Shown here: positions 1-6,617 of the stretch, in pieces
How the letters are laid out: the number at the start of each line of letters is the position of its first letter
Position numbering within the stretch: position 1 is the first letter of the stretch
Source of the DNA: Bacillota bacterium
GTDB lineage: Bacteria > Bacillota > Clostridia > Oscillospirales > Acutalibacteraceae
DNA length: 13,934 nucleotides
Reading direction: 5' to 3'
Assembly: GCA_023412845.1 (NCBI GenBank)
Contig: JAEZRH010000077.1
Span: 1 to 13,934 of the forward strand
Translations under genes and position numbers: made by a program
The notes under the pieces: model-generated
What the model was told of the DNA's origin: nothing
Database searches by the model: none
Seen by the model: the letters and a program-made list of their open reading frames with translations, nothing else

Positions 1-1
1 C

Positions 2-181
2 CACAACGGCGCGCTGAACACGCCCGCCGCGCTGCAGACCGTCCTGAAGACGCTTCAGGCGCAGGGATACACAATCGTTCCGGTCTCGCAGCTCATCCTG
101 CGGGACAACTACACCATCGACTCGGCCGGGCAGCAGATTTCAACGACGGGAAGGCTTTCGTCCTCTTCGTCTTCAAAGTAA
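2..181 (+). CDS. Polysaccharide deacetylase (NodB/CE4 type), C-terminal fragment
   Basis: Only the last 59 residues are present; the gene begins left of the window. The reading frame opens with HNGALNTPAAL, followed by a helix and then LQAQGYTIVPVSQLI. This is the usual end of a carbohydrate esterase 4 domain: an LH-type motif, a T..AL helix, and a 'GY.fv.vs.l' strand. Such enzymes remove N-acetyl groups from peptidoglycan or related polymers outside the membrane, and spore formers carry several (PdaA/PdaB group). The protein ends in a serine-rich tail (LSSSSSSK). The metal-binding D/H residues lie outside the window, so activity cannot be judged. No clear terminator follows before the SASP promoter region. 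Family call is fairly firm; the substrate is unknown. Confidence 0.75.
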   Translation, partial: HNGALNTPAALQTVLKTLQAQGYTIVPVSQLILRDNYTIDSAGQQISTTGRLSSSSSSK

Positions 182-234
182 AAAATTACATATGCTTTGG
201 AAAATAGAAACAGTCATAAATGGACACTCCCAAC

Positions 235-264
235 GCAAAATATTAAAGCAAACGCGGTAAAACT
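235..264 (+). promoter_or_regulatory. Candidate SigF/SigG-type forespore promoter of the SASP gene
   Basis: GGTAAAACT at 256-264 fits the published forespore -10 pattern GGHRRHAMT at every position. GCAAA at 235-239 fits four of five positions of the -35 pattern GHATR, with a 16-nt spacer. Transcription would start about 270, just before the ribosome binding site GAGGAG (275-280). SASP genes are normally SigG-dependent, which supports the assignment. It is a pattern match only. Confidence 0.45.
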
Positions 265-291
265 GATTTTTGATGAGGAGTGTTTTATAGT

Positions 292-480
292 ATGGCTAAC
301 AGACGTCTTGTTCCTGAAGCCCGTGAAGGCTTGGATAAGTTTAAGATGGAAGCTGCTTCTGAAGTCGGCGTCACCCTGAAGAACGGTTACAATGGTGACC
401 TTACTTCCAAGGAAAACGGCTCTGTCGGCGGCCAGATGGTCAAAAACATGATCAAAAAGTACGAGGAAGGTCTGAAATAA
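292..480 (+). CDS. Alpha/beta-type small acid-soluble spore protein (SASP)
   Basis: This 62-residue protein belongs to the family that coats forespore DNA, shifts it to an A-like form, and protects it from UV and chemical damage. It is later degraded by the GPR protease as an amino-acid store. Visible hallmarks are MANRRLVPEAREGLDKFKME at the start, the GPR-site region EAASEVGV around residue 22, and the signature ENGSVGGQMVKNMI near residue 45. The ATG at 292 is preceded by GAGGAG (275-280) at suitable spacing and gives the usual SASP N-terminus. An upstream GTG at 280 overlaps the binding site and is unlikely. Length is typical. It is a single-gene unit with a forespore-type promoter upstream and a strong terminator downstream. 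Which paralogue it is cannot be told. Confidence 0.95.
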   Translation: MANRRLVPEAREGLDKFKMEAASEVGVTLKNGYNGDLTSKENGSVGGQMVKNMIKKYEEGLK

Positions 481-502
481 ACTTCCCCGTCCAAGTGCAG
501 GT

Positions 503-540
503 GGCTGTGCCGCAAACGCGGCACAGCCCCTTTGCCTTTT
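503..540 (+). terminator. Rho-independent terminator of the SASP gene
   Basis: A perfect 11-bp stem, GGCTGTGCCGC (503-513) with GCGGCACAGCC (518-528), has a 4-nt loop and is followed by a T-rich tail ending TTGCCTTTT at 540. It starts 22 nt after the SASP stop codon. The opposite strand has no T-tract, so it serves the plus strand. Confidence 0.85.
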
Positions 541-578
541 CGCAGCATACGCGGCTTTGATGACGCAGGCATTGCGCC

Positions 579-599
579 GGGGGGCCTCTCCAGCCCCCC
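579..599. repeat. GC hairpin in the intergenic gap after SASP
   Basis: GGGGGGC (579-585) pairs with GCCCCCC (593-599) around a 7-nt loop. No T-tract follows on either strand, so it is not a textbook terminator. It lies between two convergent genes (SASP and the helicase) and might act as an RNA 3' end barrier for the helicase message. A second short inverted repeat, AGCGGG/CCCGCT, covers 648-664 at the helicase stop. Nothing else recognisable is seen between 541 and 663. Confidence 0.35.
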
Positions 600-663
600 G
601 TGCCGCGGTAGCAGCGCGGGACTTTCCCTCCGCTTCAATGGCCTGACAGCGGGAGCGCCCCGC

Positions 664-3600
664 TCAGTCGGAGTCCGGCAGAATGTCTCTCCCGAGAAAA
701 TAATTCTCCACCATGTCCCAGCGCTGTTCGTTCGTGAAGTCGTTCTGCATGAAATACAGCATGATCTTCTGGGCGGATTTGTGCCGCCGGTTGATATCGG
801 TCAGAAGGGTGTTGTTGTAGGTGCCGCAGGCAAGCTCATGGAATTTTTCCGGGTCGTTGATGCGCAGAAAGATTTCCGTGTTTTTTCCGCCTTCCGCCTC
901 GTAGGTGGCAAGACCCAGCAGCTCCATCAGAGCGAACAGCTTCAGGCGTTCCGGCTGGCGGTCGCCCCGCCCGAAGGGGATAAACGCCTGAAAAACACCG
1001 TCATCGTCCGGCGCGCACTGCGAGGCAAGCTGAAGCAGGTGATTCGGCATGGCGATGTAGCCGGAATTCAGCACGCGGTAAGTCATCTCGCCGGAAGGCG
1101 CCTTGCGCGCCGCGATGAACCTGAGGCGGTCGCTGCCGGAGCGGAATGTGAAGTTCTGCGCCATGTCCGCGACGAATTCGTCGAGGATCACGCCTGAAAA
1201 ATCGAACCTTGTGAAATCCTCGCCCATCTTTTCCCGCACGGATTTTTTGAAGTCGGCGGCGGAAAAGGAAGTTTTTGCGTTTTTATAGCCGCGGAAAATA
1301 TCTGAAAGCACAAACAGCATCGTTTTGAATTTTTCCAGGGTTTCCGGGAAAGGACCACGGTATGCCGTGCGCACACGCAGACGGGGCGAAAGTTTTTCAC
1401 CGCTGGAAAAGCGAAAAAGCTCGCCGCTGAAAAACAGATATTTGAACTGCATGAAGCTCATGTCCTGAAAATGGTTTTCCCAGATGCCGCCCATGTCCAG
1501 CTCGTAGATGCTTCCGCTGTTTACGACCGTCGTGTCGGACTCGTATCTCTTGTTTTTCGACGGAAGGATGCGTTTGGTCCTGTCGGGCTGAAGCGACGCG
1601 TATTCGCCGCACATCCTGCGGAATTCTGCATCGGCGGCCTTCGGCACGTTGACGTAGCTGCGCGTGCAGATCGCTTTCGGCCGGACGCTGACGACCGGTA
1701 CGCCGTAGACTGCGGAGAGGTCCTTCGAGAGGAGCAGCAGGCCGTTTTTCACCTTGTTTTCCAGGTCGCGACCGCTGAACAGATACGAAAAAGCGTCGGG
1801 CGAGACGAGAAGGCTCCGTCCGCTTCCGCTGCGGGAGATGTCGTCTATTTTGCGCAGCATTTCGCGCAGCTGATACTGCTTCATCTCGGAGATGCCGTAC
1901 AGAGTGCGGATATAGCGGATATCACCGGGGAGAAAGTTCGCGCAGGCGACGCCCTGCCCGGTTTCCACGCGGGCGGCCCTGCCGATCTCCTGCACATAGT
2001 CCGCAAGGCTGCCGGTCGGCGCAAAATGGTAAACGTTCCGGATGTCGCGCACGTCGACACCCATACCGAAGGCTTTGGTGCAGACCATCACGGTGCATTC
2101 CCCGGACCGGAAGCTGTTCTGCGCGTCCTCGCGGGCGTTTTTATTCAGTGTGCCGTAATATTTTCTGACTTTGGGGCGGATGTCCGCGTCCAGGGAGTTG
2201 AAGATGTCGTCGACCTGCGAGACGAACGGGCAGTAGACCAGCGTTTTTTCTCCCCGCTCCGCAAAAGACCGGATCGCTTCGGCGGCCTGTTTGATCTTGA
2301 ACCGCTCGACCGCACCCTGCGCCTCTTTCGGGTCGGGATGCCGGATGTCGAAACGGATATTGTTCCTGCGCACGCTGCCGAGGAAAATCATCGGGTTTTC
2401 GAGAGAGAGACTTTCGACGGTTTCGTTCACCACGTCCTCCGGGCCGCCGTAGACCGCCGTCGCCGTCAGGCACAGGACCGGGAACCACTGCCCCTCCCGT
2501 TTGAGCTTGGCGAGAAAGTCGCCGAGGTACCAGTAGTCCGCCCGGAAATCCTTGCCCCATGAGGTGACGATATGCGCTTCGTCGATCACGAAGAGCCCGA
2601 CGGGCCGCCCGCCGGTGATTGCTTCCAGCGGCGTGGAGACAAGCAGCTCCGGCGCGAGGTACACGATGGATTTTCTGCCTTCCTGTATCTCCCGGATACG
2701 GCTCTCCCGCTCTTCGAACGTAATGGTGGAATTGATGAACGTCGCGCAGGCCACGCCCCGCTCCTGTTCCAGCTGCGTGACCTGGTCTTTCATCAGCGCA
2801 ATCAGCGGCGTGATCACGATGGTGACGGCGCCGCGCGGCAGGCCGGGACGACCCTGCGCGAGGTACAGCGCCGGAAGCTGGAACAGAAGCGATTTGCCCG
2901 CGCCCGTCGGGGCGGTGATAAATATGTTATGGAAATCTTTTTTTCCGGCGAGCGCCGCGTCGCATTCATCCGCGATCCGCGAGATCAGTTCGCCCTGCGA
3001 CAGCGGGACGGTTTCGCTGGAATCCGCCGGGCTGCGGTAAAACCGGAGTTCCCGGAAGGCCGCACCGTCCCCCCAGTGCCTTTTCAGCAGGGGAAGCAAC
3101 CTGTCGCCGGCAACGCCCTGCAGCGAGCGGATATCCTCCCGCGGAATAACCGCGAACGGCAGGTCGAGGCGGGCAAGCACCCACGCATAGGCTTTAAAGC
3201 AGGCGGGAACGGCCTGCCGGGGATTGGTGACGTAGGTCGCCGGCGCGGGCAGGCGGTCTTCCAGCAGCCCGAGCTCCCGGATAAAAAAAGTTTGCGAGGA
3301 AACGGCGACGCTTTCGTATTCCTCCTTCGCGCGGACCGGCAGCTCCGTCGCGGTGGGGAAGAACGGCGCGGTTTCGGCCCTGCCGCCCCGGCTGCGGTCG
3401 AGCGGGAAGAGAAAGTAGTGGCTTTCATCCAGCGAAGCGGCCTGTCCGTAGTAGTTCAGGTAAGGCTCCAGCCCTTCCGGAACGTCCTGCGAGTCGCTCT
3501 GGAAAAAATCGTACAGCCTGCGCACCTCTTCCGGCGGGATCACGCACGGGCAGCCGTGCGGAAAAAGGTTGTTGACGATGACGACGATCTTTCCGCCGTA

Positions 3601-3903
3601 AGCCTCCTCAAGGTCGGGTGCAAAACGGTGCAGCGCGATCAGCTGTTCGTAGACGCCGGTGCAGAATGCCTGACCGGCGGAAAGGAACCGATCCGCCATC
3701 GTTTTCCCTCCCGCTTCCAGCGCGGGAATGGAAAGCGAACCGTCGGAGCCCAGAAGCCCCTCGCACGCGAGAGCCTCCTCCCCGGAAAGGATCGCGCGGT
3801 TCTGCGCTTTTGAGAATCCCTTGAAGAATACGGCGCATTTTTCCCCGCGGTAGTGCCTGAACAACTCGTCGAGCCGTGTTTGAAACACATCCTGAAAATT
3901 CAT
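664..3903 (-). CDS. RecQ-like DEAH-box helicase with large unassigned flanking regions
   Basis: A 1079-residue protein with a superfamily 2 helicase core of RecQ type. Visible motifs are I, APTGAGKS (331-338); Ia, TPLIALMKDQ (365-374); II, DEAH (441-444); III, LTATA (479-483); IV, LVYCPF (555-560); V, around KAFGMGVDVRD (610-620); and VI, QEIGRAAR (638-645). It should unwind DNA using ATP. Unlike ordinary RecQ (about 600 residues), the core is preceded by about 325 residues and followed by about 420 that I cannot place. I see no four-Cys RQC zinc site and no HRDC domain. The first region contains a Cys-rich turn, HGCPC (116-120). The start at 3903 is chosen because AAAGGTG (3909-3915) sits 5 nt upstream; a longer frame to 3951 lacks this. 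It is a single-gene unit, divergent from the MerR gene. Helicase activity is well supported; the pathway (repair, recombination, defence) is unknown. Confidence 0.85.
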   Translation of the reverse strand: MNFQDVFQTRLDELFRHYRGEKCAVFFKGFSKAQNRAILSGEEALACEGLLGSDGSLSIPALEAGGKTMADRFLSAGQAFCTGVYEQLIALHRFAPDLEEAYGGKIVVIVNNLFPHGCPCVIPPEEVRRLYDFFQSDSQDVPEGLEPYLNYYGQAASLDESHYFLFPLDRSRGGRAETAPFFPTATELPVRAKEEYESVAVSSQTFFIRELGLLEDRLPAPATYVTNPRQAVPACFKAYAWVLARLDLPFAVIPREDIRSLQGVAGDRLLPLLKRHWGDGAAFRELRFYRSPADSSETVPLSQGELISRIADECDAALAGKKDFHNIFITAPTGAGKSLLFQLPALYLAQGRPGLPRGAVTIVITPLIALMKDQVTQLEQERGVACATFINSTITFEERESRIREIQEGRKSIVYLAPELLVSTPLEAITGGRPVGLFVIDEAHIVTSWGKDFRADYWYLGDFLAKLKREGQWFPVLCLTATAVYGGPEDVVNETVESLSLENPMIFLGSVRRNNIRFDIRHPDPKEAQGAVERFKIKQAAEAIRSFAERGEKTLVYCPFVSQVDDIFNSLDADIRPKVRKYYGTLNKNAREDAQNSFRSGECTVMVCTKAFGMGVDVRDIRNVYHFAPTGSLADYVQEIGRAARVETGQGVACANFLPGDIRYIRTLYGISEMKQYQLREMLRKIDDISRSGSGRSLLVSPDAFSYLFSGRDLENKVKNGLLLLSKDLSAVYGVPVVSVRPKAICTRSYVNVPKAADAEFRRMCGEYASLQPDRTKRILPSKNKRYESDTTVVNSGSIYELDMGGIWENHFQDMSFMQFKYLFFSGELFRFSSGEKLSPRLRVRTAYRGPFPETLEKFKTMLFVLSDIFRGYKNAKTSFSAADFKKSVREKMGEDFTRFDFSGVILDEFVADMAQNFTFRSGSDRLRFIAARKAPSGEMTYRVLNSGYIAMPNHLLQLASQCAPDDDGVFQAFIPFGRGDRQPERLKLFALMELLGLATYEAEGGKNTEIFLRINDPEKFHELACGTYNNTLLTDINRRHKSAQKIMLYFMQNDFTNEQRWDMVENYFLGRDILPDSD

Positions 3904-3980
3904 TTTTTCACCTTTGCTGTTGAATTCCGACGGAAATGGTCCGACGCCCACGCCTCTCTGCTCTTCCCGTCCTGTTTATT

Positions 3981-4009
3981 ATTATACACTTCCCGGCGCG
4001 GAGGAACAA
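3981..4009 (-). promoter_or_regulatory. Sigma-A promoter of the RecQ-like helicase
   Basis: On the minus strand, TTGTTC (4004-4009) and a perfect TATAAT (3981-3986) are separated by 17 nt. Transcription would begin near 3974, leaving about 70 nt of leader before the start codon at 3903. Confidence 0.65.
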
Positions 4010-4047
4010 TGCGGGCGGAAAAACATCGCAGGACTATCAAAAAAGAC

Positions 4048-4078
4048 TTGACCCTGACGCTGCGTCATAGTATAAGAT
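4048..4078 (+). promoter_or_regulatory. MerR-type promoter and operator of the TipAS regulator
   Basis: TTGACC (4048-4053) and TAAGAT (4073-4078) are 19 nt apart, the stretched spacing that MerR-family activators correct by twisting DNA. The spacer holds a palindrome, TGACGC-T-GCGTCA (4055-4067), the expected dimer site. An alternative -10, TATAAG at 4071, gives 17 nt. The position just upstream of the merR gene points to autoregulation. Confidence 0.75.
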
Positions 4079-4101
4079 AAAGGCGAAAGGCGGGGATTCC
4101 C

Positions 4102-4857
4102 ATGAAAACAGTCCGAGAAGTGGCGCAGCTTTCTGGAGTCAGCGTGCGAACGCTGCACTATTACGATTCGATCGGCCTTCTCAGGCCGGCCGGGACGACG
4201 GATTCCGGATACCGTCTGTACGGGGAAAACGAGCTGAAAAAGCTGCAGCAGATCCTGTTTTTCCGGGAGCTCAGTTTTCCGCTTGCGGACATCCGGAAAA
4301 TCCTTGAGGGCCCGGGCTTCGATCCCCGGCAGGCGCTTCGGGAACACCGCAGGCTTCTCATGATGGAACGCGACCGTCTGGACGGCCTGCTCCGCCTTGT
4401 AGACAGAATTTTGAAAGGGGAACGGAATATGAGCTTTCAGGAATTTGACAGCAGCGAAATCGAAACCGCGCGCCGGCGGTATGCGCGGGAGGCGCGGGAG
4501 AGATGGGGCGATACGGACGCCTGGCGCGAAAGCGAGAGGAAAACGGCGTCGTACGGCCCGAAGGATTGGGCTGACATCCAGTCGGAGATGGAAGAGATTT
4601 TCCGCGCCTTTGCGGCGGAAATGAAAAGGCCGCAGGAGGGTCCCGTGCCGCCGGATGACCCGGCGGTACAGGCGCTTGTCGTGCGGCGGCGCGATTTTAT
4701 TACGAAACGTTTCTACGGTTGCACCGACGATATTCTTTCCGGTCTCGGCGAAATGTATGTCGCGGACGAACGGTTCCGGAAAAATATCGACCGGTACGGC
4801 GAAGGGCTGACGGAGTTTATCTCCCGGGCCATCCGTATCTACTGCGCGAAAGCGTAA
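4102..4857 (+). CDS. MerR-family regulator with TipAS effector domain
   Basis: The 251-residue protein has an N-terminal MerR winged helix (about 3-70: VREVAQLSGVSVRTLHYYD, then GLLRP, SGYRLY). A linking helix follows (about 75-108), then a TipAS-type antibiotic-recognition domain (about 115-251). The latter shows the family blocks RERWGDTDAWRES (132-144), FYGCTDDI (204-211) and GLGEMYVADERF with NIDRYGEGL. TipAL of Streptomyces binds thiopeptides through this domain and activates its own promoter; related proteins sense varied drugs. The Cys at 207 lies in the segment where TipAS proteins carry a conserved FYxC. The ATG at 4102 follows GGCGAAAGGCGGGG. No dedicated efflux gene follows on the same strand, so its regulon may be only itself or distant. 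An internal start at 4429 may yield a short form. Confidence 0.9.
   Translation: MKTVREVAQLSGVSVRTLHYYDSIGLLRPAGTTDSGYRLYGENELKKLQQILFFRELSFPLADIRKILEGPGFDPRQALREHRRLLMMERDRLDGLLRLVDRILKGERNMSFQEFDSSEIETARRRYAREARERWGDTDAWRESERKTASYGPKDWADIQSEMEEIFRAFAAEMKRPQEGPVPPDDPAVQALVVRRRDFITKRFYGCTDDILSGLGEMYVADERFRKNIDRYGEGLTEFISRAIRIYCAKA
4414..4431 (+). promoter_or_regulatory. Candidate internal ribosome binding site and start for a TipAS-only protein
   Basis: AAAGGGG (4414-4420) stands 8 nt before an in-frame ATG (4429-4431, Met110). Starting there would give a 142-residue protein containing only the effector-binding domain, without the DNA-binding part. Streptomyces tipA is known to make both a long and a short form from one message, the short one being of nearly this size. 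Inference from spacing only. Confidence 0.45.
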
Positions 4858-4886
4858 ACGGGCGGACGCGCGGCACCTTTCACCCT

Positions 4887-4927
4887 AAAAAGAGAGCGGG
4901 AGCAGTTTTTTAAACTGTCCCGCTCTC
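4887..4927 (-). terminator. Terminator of the exporter operon
   Basis: The stem GAGAGCGGGA (4892-4901) pairs with TCCCGCTCTC (4918-4927), extended inward by CAGTTT/AAACTG around a 3-nt loop with one bulged G. On the minus strand it is followed by a run of five T (complement of 4887-4891), so it ends the minus-strand exporter genes. On the plus strand no T-tract follows, though the hairpin may also slow transcripts of the MerR gene. Confidence 0.85.
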
Positions 4928-4939
4928 AAATAGGCCGTT

Positions 4940-5410
4940 CTATTTTCGCCGCGCCCCCGGTTCTGCCGGCGGCGGCCCGAACCGGCCTGCGGCCGTGGCC
5001 GTGCCGATGCGGAACAGGGTGGAGACGAGCAGAATCCCCATGGCCAGCGCGCCCGCGATGCCCAGGGTATGCAGGCCCGTCTGGGAAAACATGGCGTTGT
5101 TGCCGATGACGCAGTACTCCATGGTGTAGAAGATCCCGCCGCCAGGAACCATCGGCAGCAGCGCGACAATCTGATATTCCGTCGCAGGCTTTTTGAAGAT
5201 GCGCGCCATGATCTCGGAGTAGACGGCCGTTACGATCGTAGCCAGAAAAAACTGGGGGATGTCGTTTGCGAGAAAATTCAGAAGAAGGTATGCAAACCAC
5301 CCGAGCGCGCCGCCGAGAGCGGCGTACAGGATGGTTTTGCCGCGGATATTGAACAGGAAACAGAATCCGGCGCAGGCCAGAAACGCCCACAGGCACGAAA
5401 GATATTCCAT
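4940..5410 (-). CDS. Threonine/serine exporter family small subunit (ThrE_2, YjjB-like)
   Basis: A 156-residue membrane protein with about four or five hydrophobic segments, matching the small half of the split ThrE family (DUF3815/YjjB). The block LLPMVPGGGIFYTMEY (about 84-99) matches the family's conserved turn. The C-terminus is a proline- and arginine-rich cytoplasmic tail. It starts 3 nt after the upstream yjjP-like gene ends, and its ribosome binding site (a G-rich run, complement of about 5419-5424) lies inside that gene, so the two are co-translated. In E. coli YjjP and YjjB work together as an organic acid (succinate) exporter; Corynebacterium ThrE, where the two parts are fused, exports threonine and serine. 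The substrate here cannot be told from sequence. Confidence 0.88.
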   Translation of the reverse strand: MEYLSCLWAFLACAGFCFLFNIRGKTILYAALGGALGWFAYLLLNFLANDIPQFFLATIVTAVYSEIMARIFKKPATEYQIVALLPMVPGGGIFYTMEYCVIGNNAMFSQTGLHTLGIAGALAMGILLVSTLFRIGTATAAGRFGPPPAEPGARRK

Positions 5411-5413
5411 CGC

Positions 5414-6178
5414 TCACACCCCCCAGATCATGCGGGTCGCGGTAAGCGCGATGCCTGCGCCGATGGCGATGGCGGCAGCAACCAGAAGGCTTTCGATCAG
5501 TCGGAGAATGCCGGACATCATGTCGCCGGCGATGATGTCGCGCATAAAGTCGGTGATGGCGATGCCCGGCACAAGGTTCATCAGCACGCCGATGATGATC
5601 TTGTCATAATTCAGGTATGCGTCGAAATGTGCGAACGTCAGGGCAATGGCCGCAGCCACAAGGCTTGCGGTCACGTGGATGAAGAACGTGTTGACGTGAA
5701 GGCGCTCCAGCAGGTAGCATACCGGCCGCAGCACGGCGCCGCAGAGCAGGGCGATCGCCGCGTCGGCCATGTTCCCGCCGTAGAACAGCGTGAAGGCGAA
5801 CGCAATCACCGCGTACGCCGCCGTCTGCAGCCAGACAGGCACCGGCGGAAGCGAACTGATCCTTGCAATTTCGCGGTCGACATGGTACAGGTTGGGTCTG
5901 GCGACGCAGATGCGGCGGCACAGATCGTTCGCGAGCGCCACGCGGCTCATGTTGGTCTGGCGGGAAGAGATGCGCCGTATGGCGGTCACGGGGCGCCCGT
6001 CGGACGTGCCGACGGAAACGCTGAGAAAGTTCGGTATGGCGAAAACTTCTCCGTTTTTCGCGCCGTAGGCGAGAAAAATCCTGCGCATGGATTCCTCCGC
6101 ACGGGAGATTTCCGCGCCGTTCGCAATGAGAAGATAGCCGACATCGGCCGTCGTACTGACAAGCTTATCGTAATTCAT
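5414..6178 (-). CDS. Threonine/serine exporter family large subunit (ThrE_1/DUF1212, YjjP-like)
   Basis: A 254-residue protein with a soluble N-terminal half (about 1-115) and about five membrane segments (about 118-250). Family marks include NGAEISRAEESMRRI (about 19-33), PNFLSVSVGTSDGRPVTAIR, and the membrane motif LVPGIAITDFMRDIIAGDMM followed by SGILRLIESLL. It pairs with the small subunit directly downstream to form one exporter. The ATG at 6178 has GGAGG (complement of 6186-6190) 7 nt upstream. A promoter and a small inverted repeat lie in the leader. Family assignment is strong; threonine, serine or a dicarboxylate are all possible substrates. Confidence 0.9.
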   Translation of the reverse strand: MNYDKLVSTTADVGYLLIANGAEISRAEESMRRIFLAYGAKNGEVFAIPNFLSVSVGTSDGRPVTAIRRISSRQTNMSRVALANDLCRRICVARPNLYHVDREIARISSLPPVPVWLQTAAYAVIAFAFTLFYGGNMADAAIALLCGAVLRPVCYLLERLHVNTFFIHVTASLVAAAIALTFAHFDAYLNYDKIIIGVLMNLVPGIAITDFMRDIIAGDMMSGILRLIESLLVAAAIAIGAGIALTATRMIWGV

Positions 6179-6189
6179 GGGGTAGCCTC

Positions 6190-6202
6190 CGGAACAGTTC
6201 CG
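6190..6202. repeat. Inverted repeat in the exporter leader
   Basis: CGGAAC-A-GTTCCG (6190-6202) is a perfect 6-bp inverted repeat that touches the ribosome binding site of the exporter operon (6186-6190). A second palindrome, TTCCGGAA, follows at 6207-6214, and CAGTTC/GAACTG can pair across 6193-6220 as an alternative fold. This could be an operator or an RNA element controlling access to the binding site; neither is shown. Confidence 0.4.
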
Positions 6203-6259
6203 CCCTTCCGGAACGAACTGCCTGCGTTAAGCTGTGATGAAGATGGGGTTGCCGTCCAT

Positions 6260-6288
6260 ATGATACCATCATTCTGCACAGGACACAA
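6260..6288 (-). promoter_or_regulatory. Candidate sigma-A promoter of the exporter operon
   Basis: On the minus strand, TTGTGT (6283-6288) and TATCAT (6260-6265) are 17 nt apart. The -10 matches consensus at five of six positions; the -35 at three of six. The leader would be about 75 nt. Confidence 0.45.
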
Positions 6289-6460
6289 TAAAAGATTTGG
6301 TGCAAATCAACACGATAAATTTCTTATTAGAAAAAATATCAAAGGGCATGCCGACGCCTAAAGTTAAAGGTGAAAATAGTTATTGTTCATGGAAAAAAGG
6401 CAAATATGGAAGAAAAATTAGGAAAATTCTTAAAACATTTTTCAGATAATTAAAAATAAA
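6289..6460. other. AT-rich intergenic island
   Basis: This stretch is much richer in A and T than the surrounding genes, with poly-A and poly-T runs. I see no recognisable gene, insertion sequence or flanking repeat. It ends at a strong plus-strand promoter (6463). It may be a remnant of imported DNA or just a relaxed regulatory spacer; the only possible coding content is the 27-codon frame at 6370-6453. Confidence 0.5.
6370..6453 (+). CDS. Possible 27-residue small ORF
   Basis: A GTG-started frame encodes VKIVIVHGKKANMEEKLGKF and seven more residues before TAA. The hydrophobic strand followed by HGKK looks protein-like, perhaps a fragment of a longer gene. The putative binding site AAAGG (6366-6370) overlaps the start codon, so translation from here is doubtful. 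It may be a chance frame in AT-rich DNA. Confidence 0.15.
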   Translation: MKIVIVHGKKANMEEKLGKFLKHFSDN

Positions 6461-6462
6461 GC

Positions 6463-6489
6463 TTGACAATGGGTATGAATTATTATAAA
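6463..6489 (+). promoter_or_regulatory. Strong sigma-A promoter upstream of the tRNA-like element and zinc-ribbon gene
   Basis: A perfect TTGACA (6463-6468) is followed by TATAAA (6484-6489) at 15 nt, or TAAACT (6486-6491) at 17 nt. Transcription would start near 6496, about 20 nt before the tRNA-like element. No terminator separates that element from the zinc-ribbon gene. Confidence 0.7.
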
Positions 6490-6516
6490 CTAATCGGGTA
6501 TGAAACCTCTATTTAT

Positions 6517-6585
6517 GCCCCAGTAGCTTAACGCAAGAGCATTTGGTAATTCCAAAGGTTGTCGGTTCAACTCCGTCCCAGGGCA
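6517..6585 (+). tRNA. Degenerate tRNA gene or tRNA-like RNA element
   Basis: The sequence folds as a cloverleaf. The acceptor is GCCCCAG (6517-6523) with CCAGGGC (6578-6584), five of seven pairs, C-A and A-C mismatched. U8 and A9 follow, then a D-stem GCTT/GAGC. The anticodon-position stem TTTGG/CCAAA (6542-6546, 6552-6556) is perfect. The T-arm is GTCGG-TTCAACT-CCGTC (6561-6577) with one T-T mismatch. Conserved tRNA bases are kept in the T-loop (TTCAA). However, the anticodon-position loop has only 5 nt (TAATT), the GG pair of the D-loop is reduced to GC, and no CCA is encoded. It is therefore unlikely to decode a codon normally: a pseudo-tRNA or a non-translating tRNA mimic fits better. It lies 20 nt after a strong promoter and 32 nt before the zinc-ribbon gene. 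No isotype can be assigned. Confidence 0.5.
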
Positions 6586-6617
6586 AAAAAATTTCACACA
6601 GAGTGAGGTAAAAGGTT

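Noticed and set aside
280..291. GTG start four codons upstream for the SASP
   Set aside because: The GTG overlaps the GAGGAG ribosome binding site, and MANRR is the standard SASP N-terminus.
532..2562. Long plus-strand open frames opposite the helicase gene (532-1197, 1471-2562)
   Set aside because: They are antisense shadows in GC-rich coding DNA; their translations are rich in Arg, Val, His and Gly without any domain, and none has a good ribosome binding site. The minus-strand helicase carries intact motifs throughout.
2572..3813. 413-codon plus-strand frame
   Set aside because: Antisense shadow of the helicase N-terminal region, with no domain and poor start.
5069..6361. 430-codon plus-strand frame opposite the exporter genes
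   Set aside because: Composition is unlike a real protein and it is fully antisense to two membrane proteins with clear family motifs.
6541..6560. Assigning an anticodon (Gly TCC, Trp CCA or Ile AAT) to the tRNA-like element
   Set aside because: Only the TTTGG/CCAAA stem pairs well and leaves a 5-nt loop; registers giving a 7-nt loop with TCC or CCA have no stem, and the AAT register needs a 4-bp stem.
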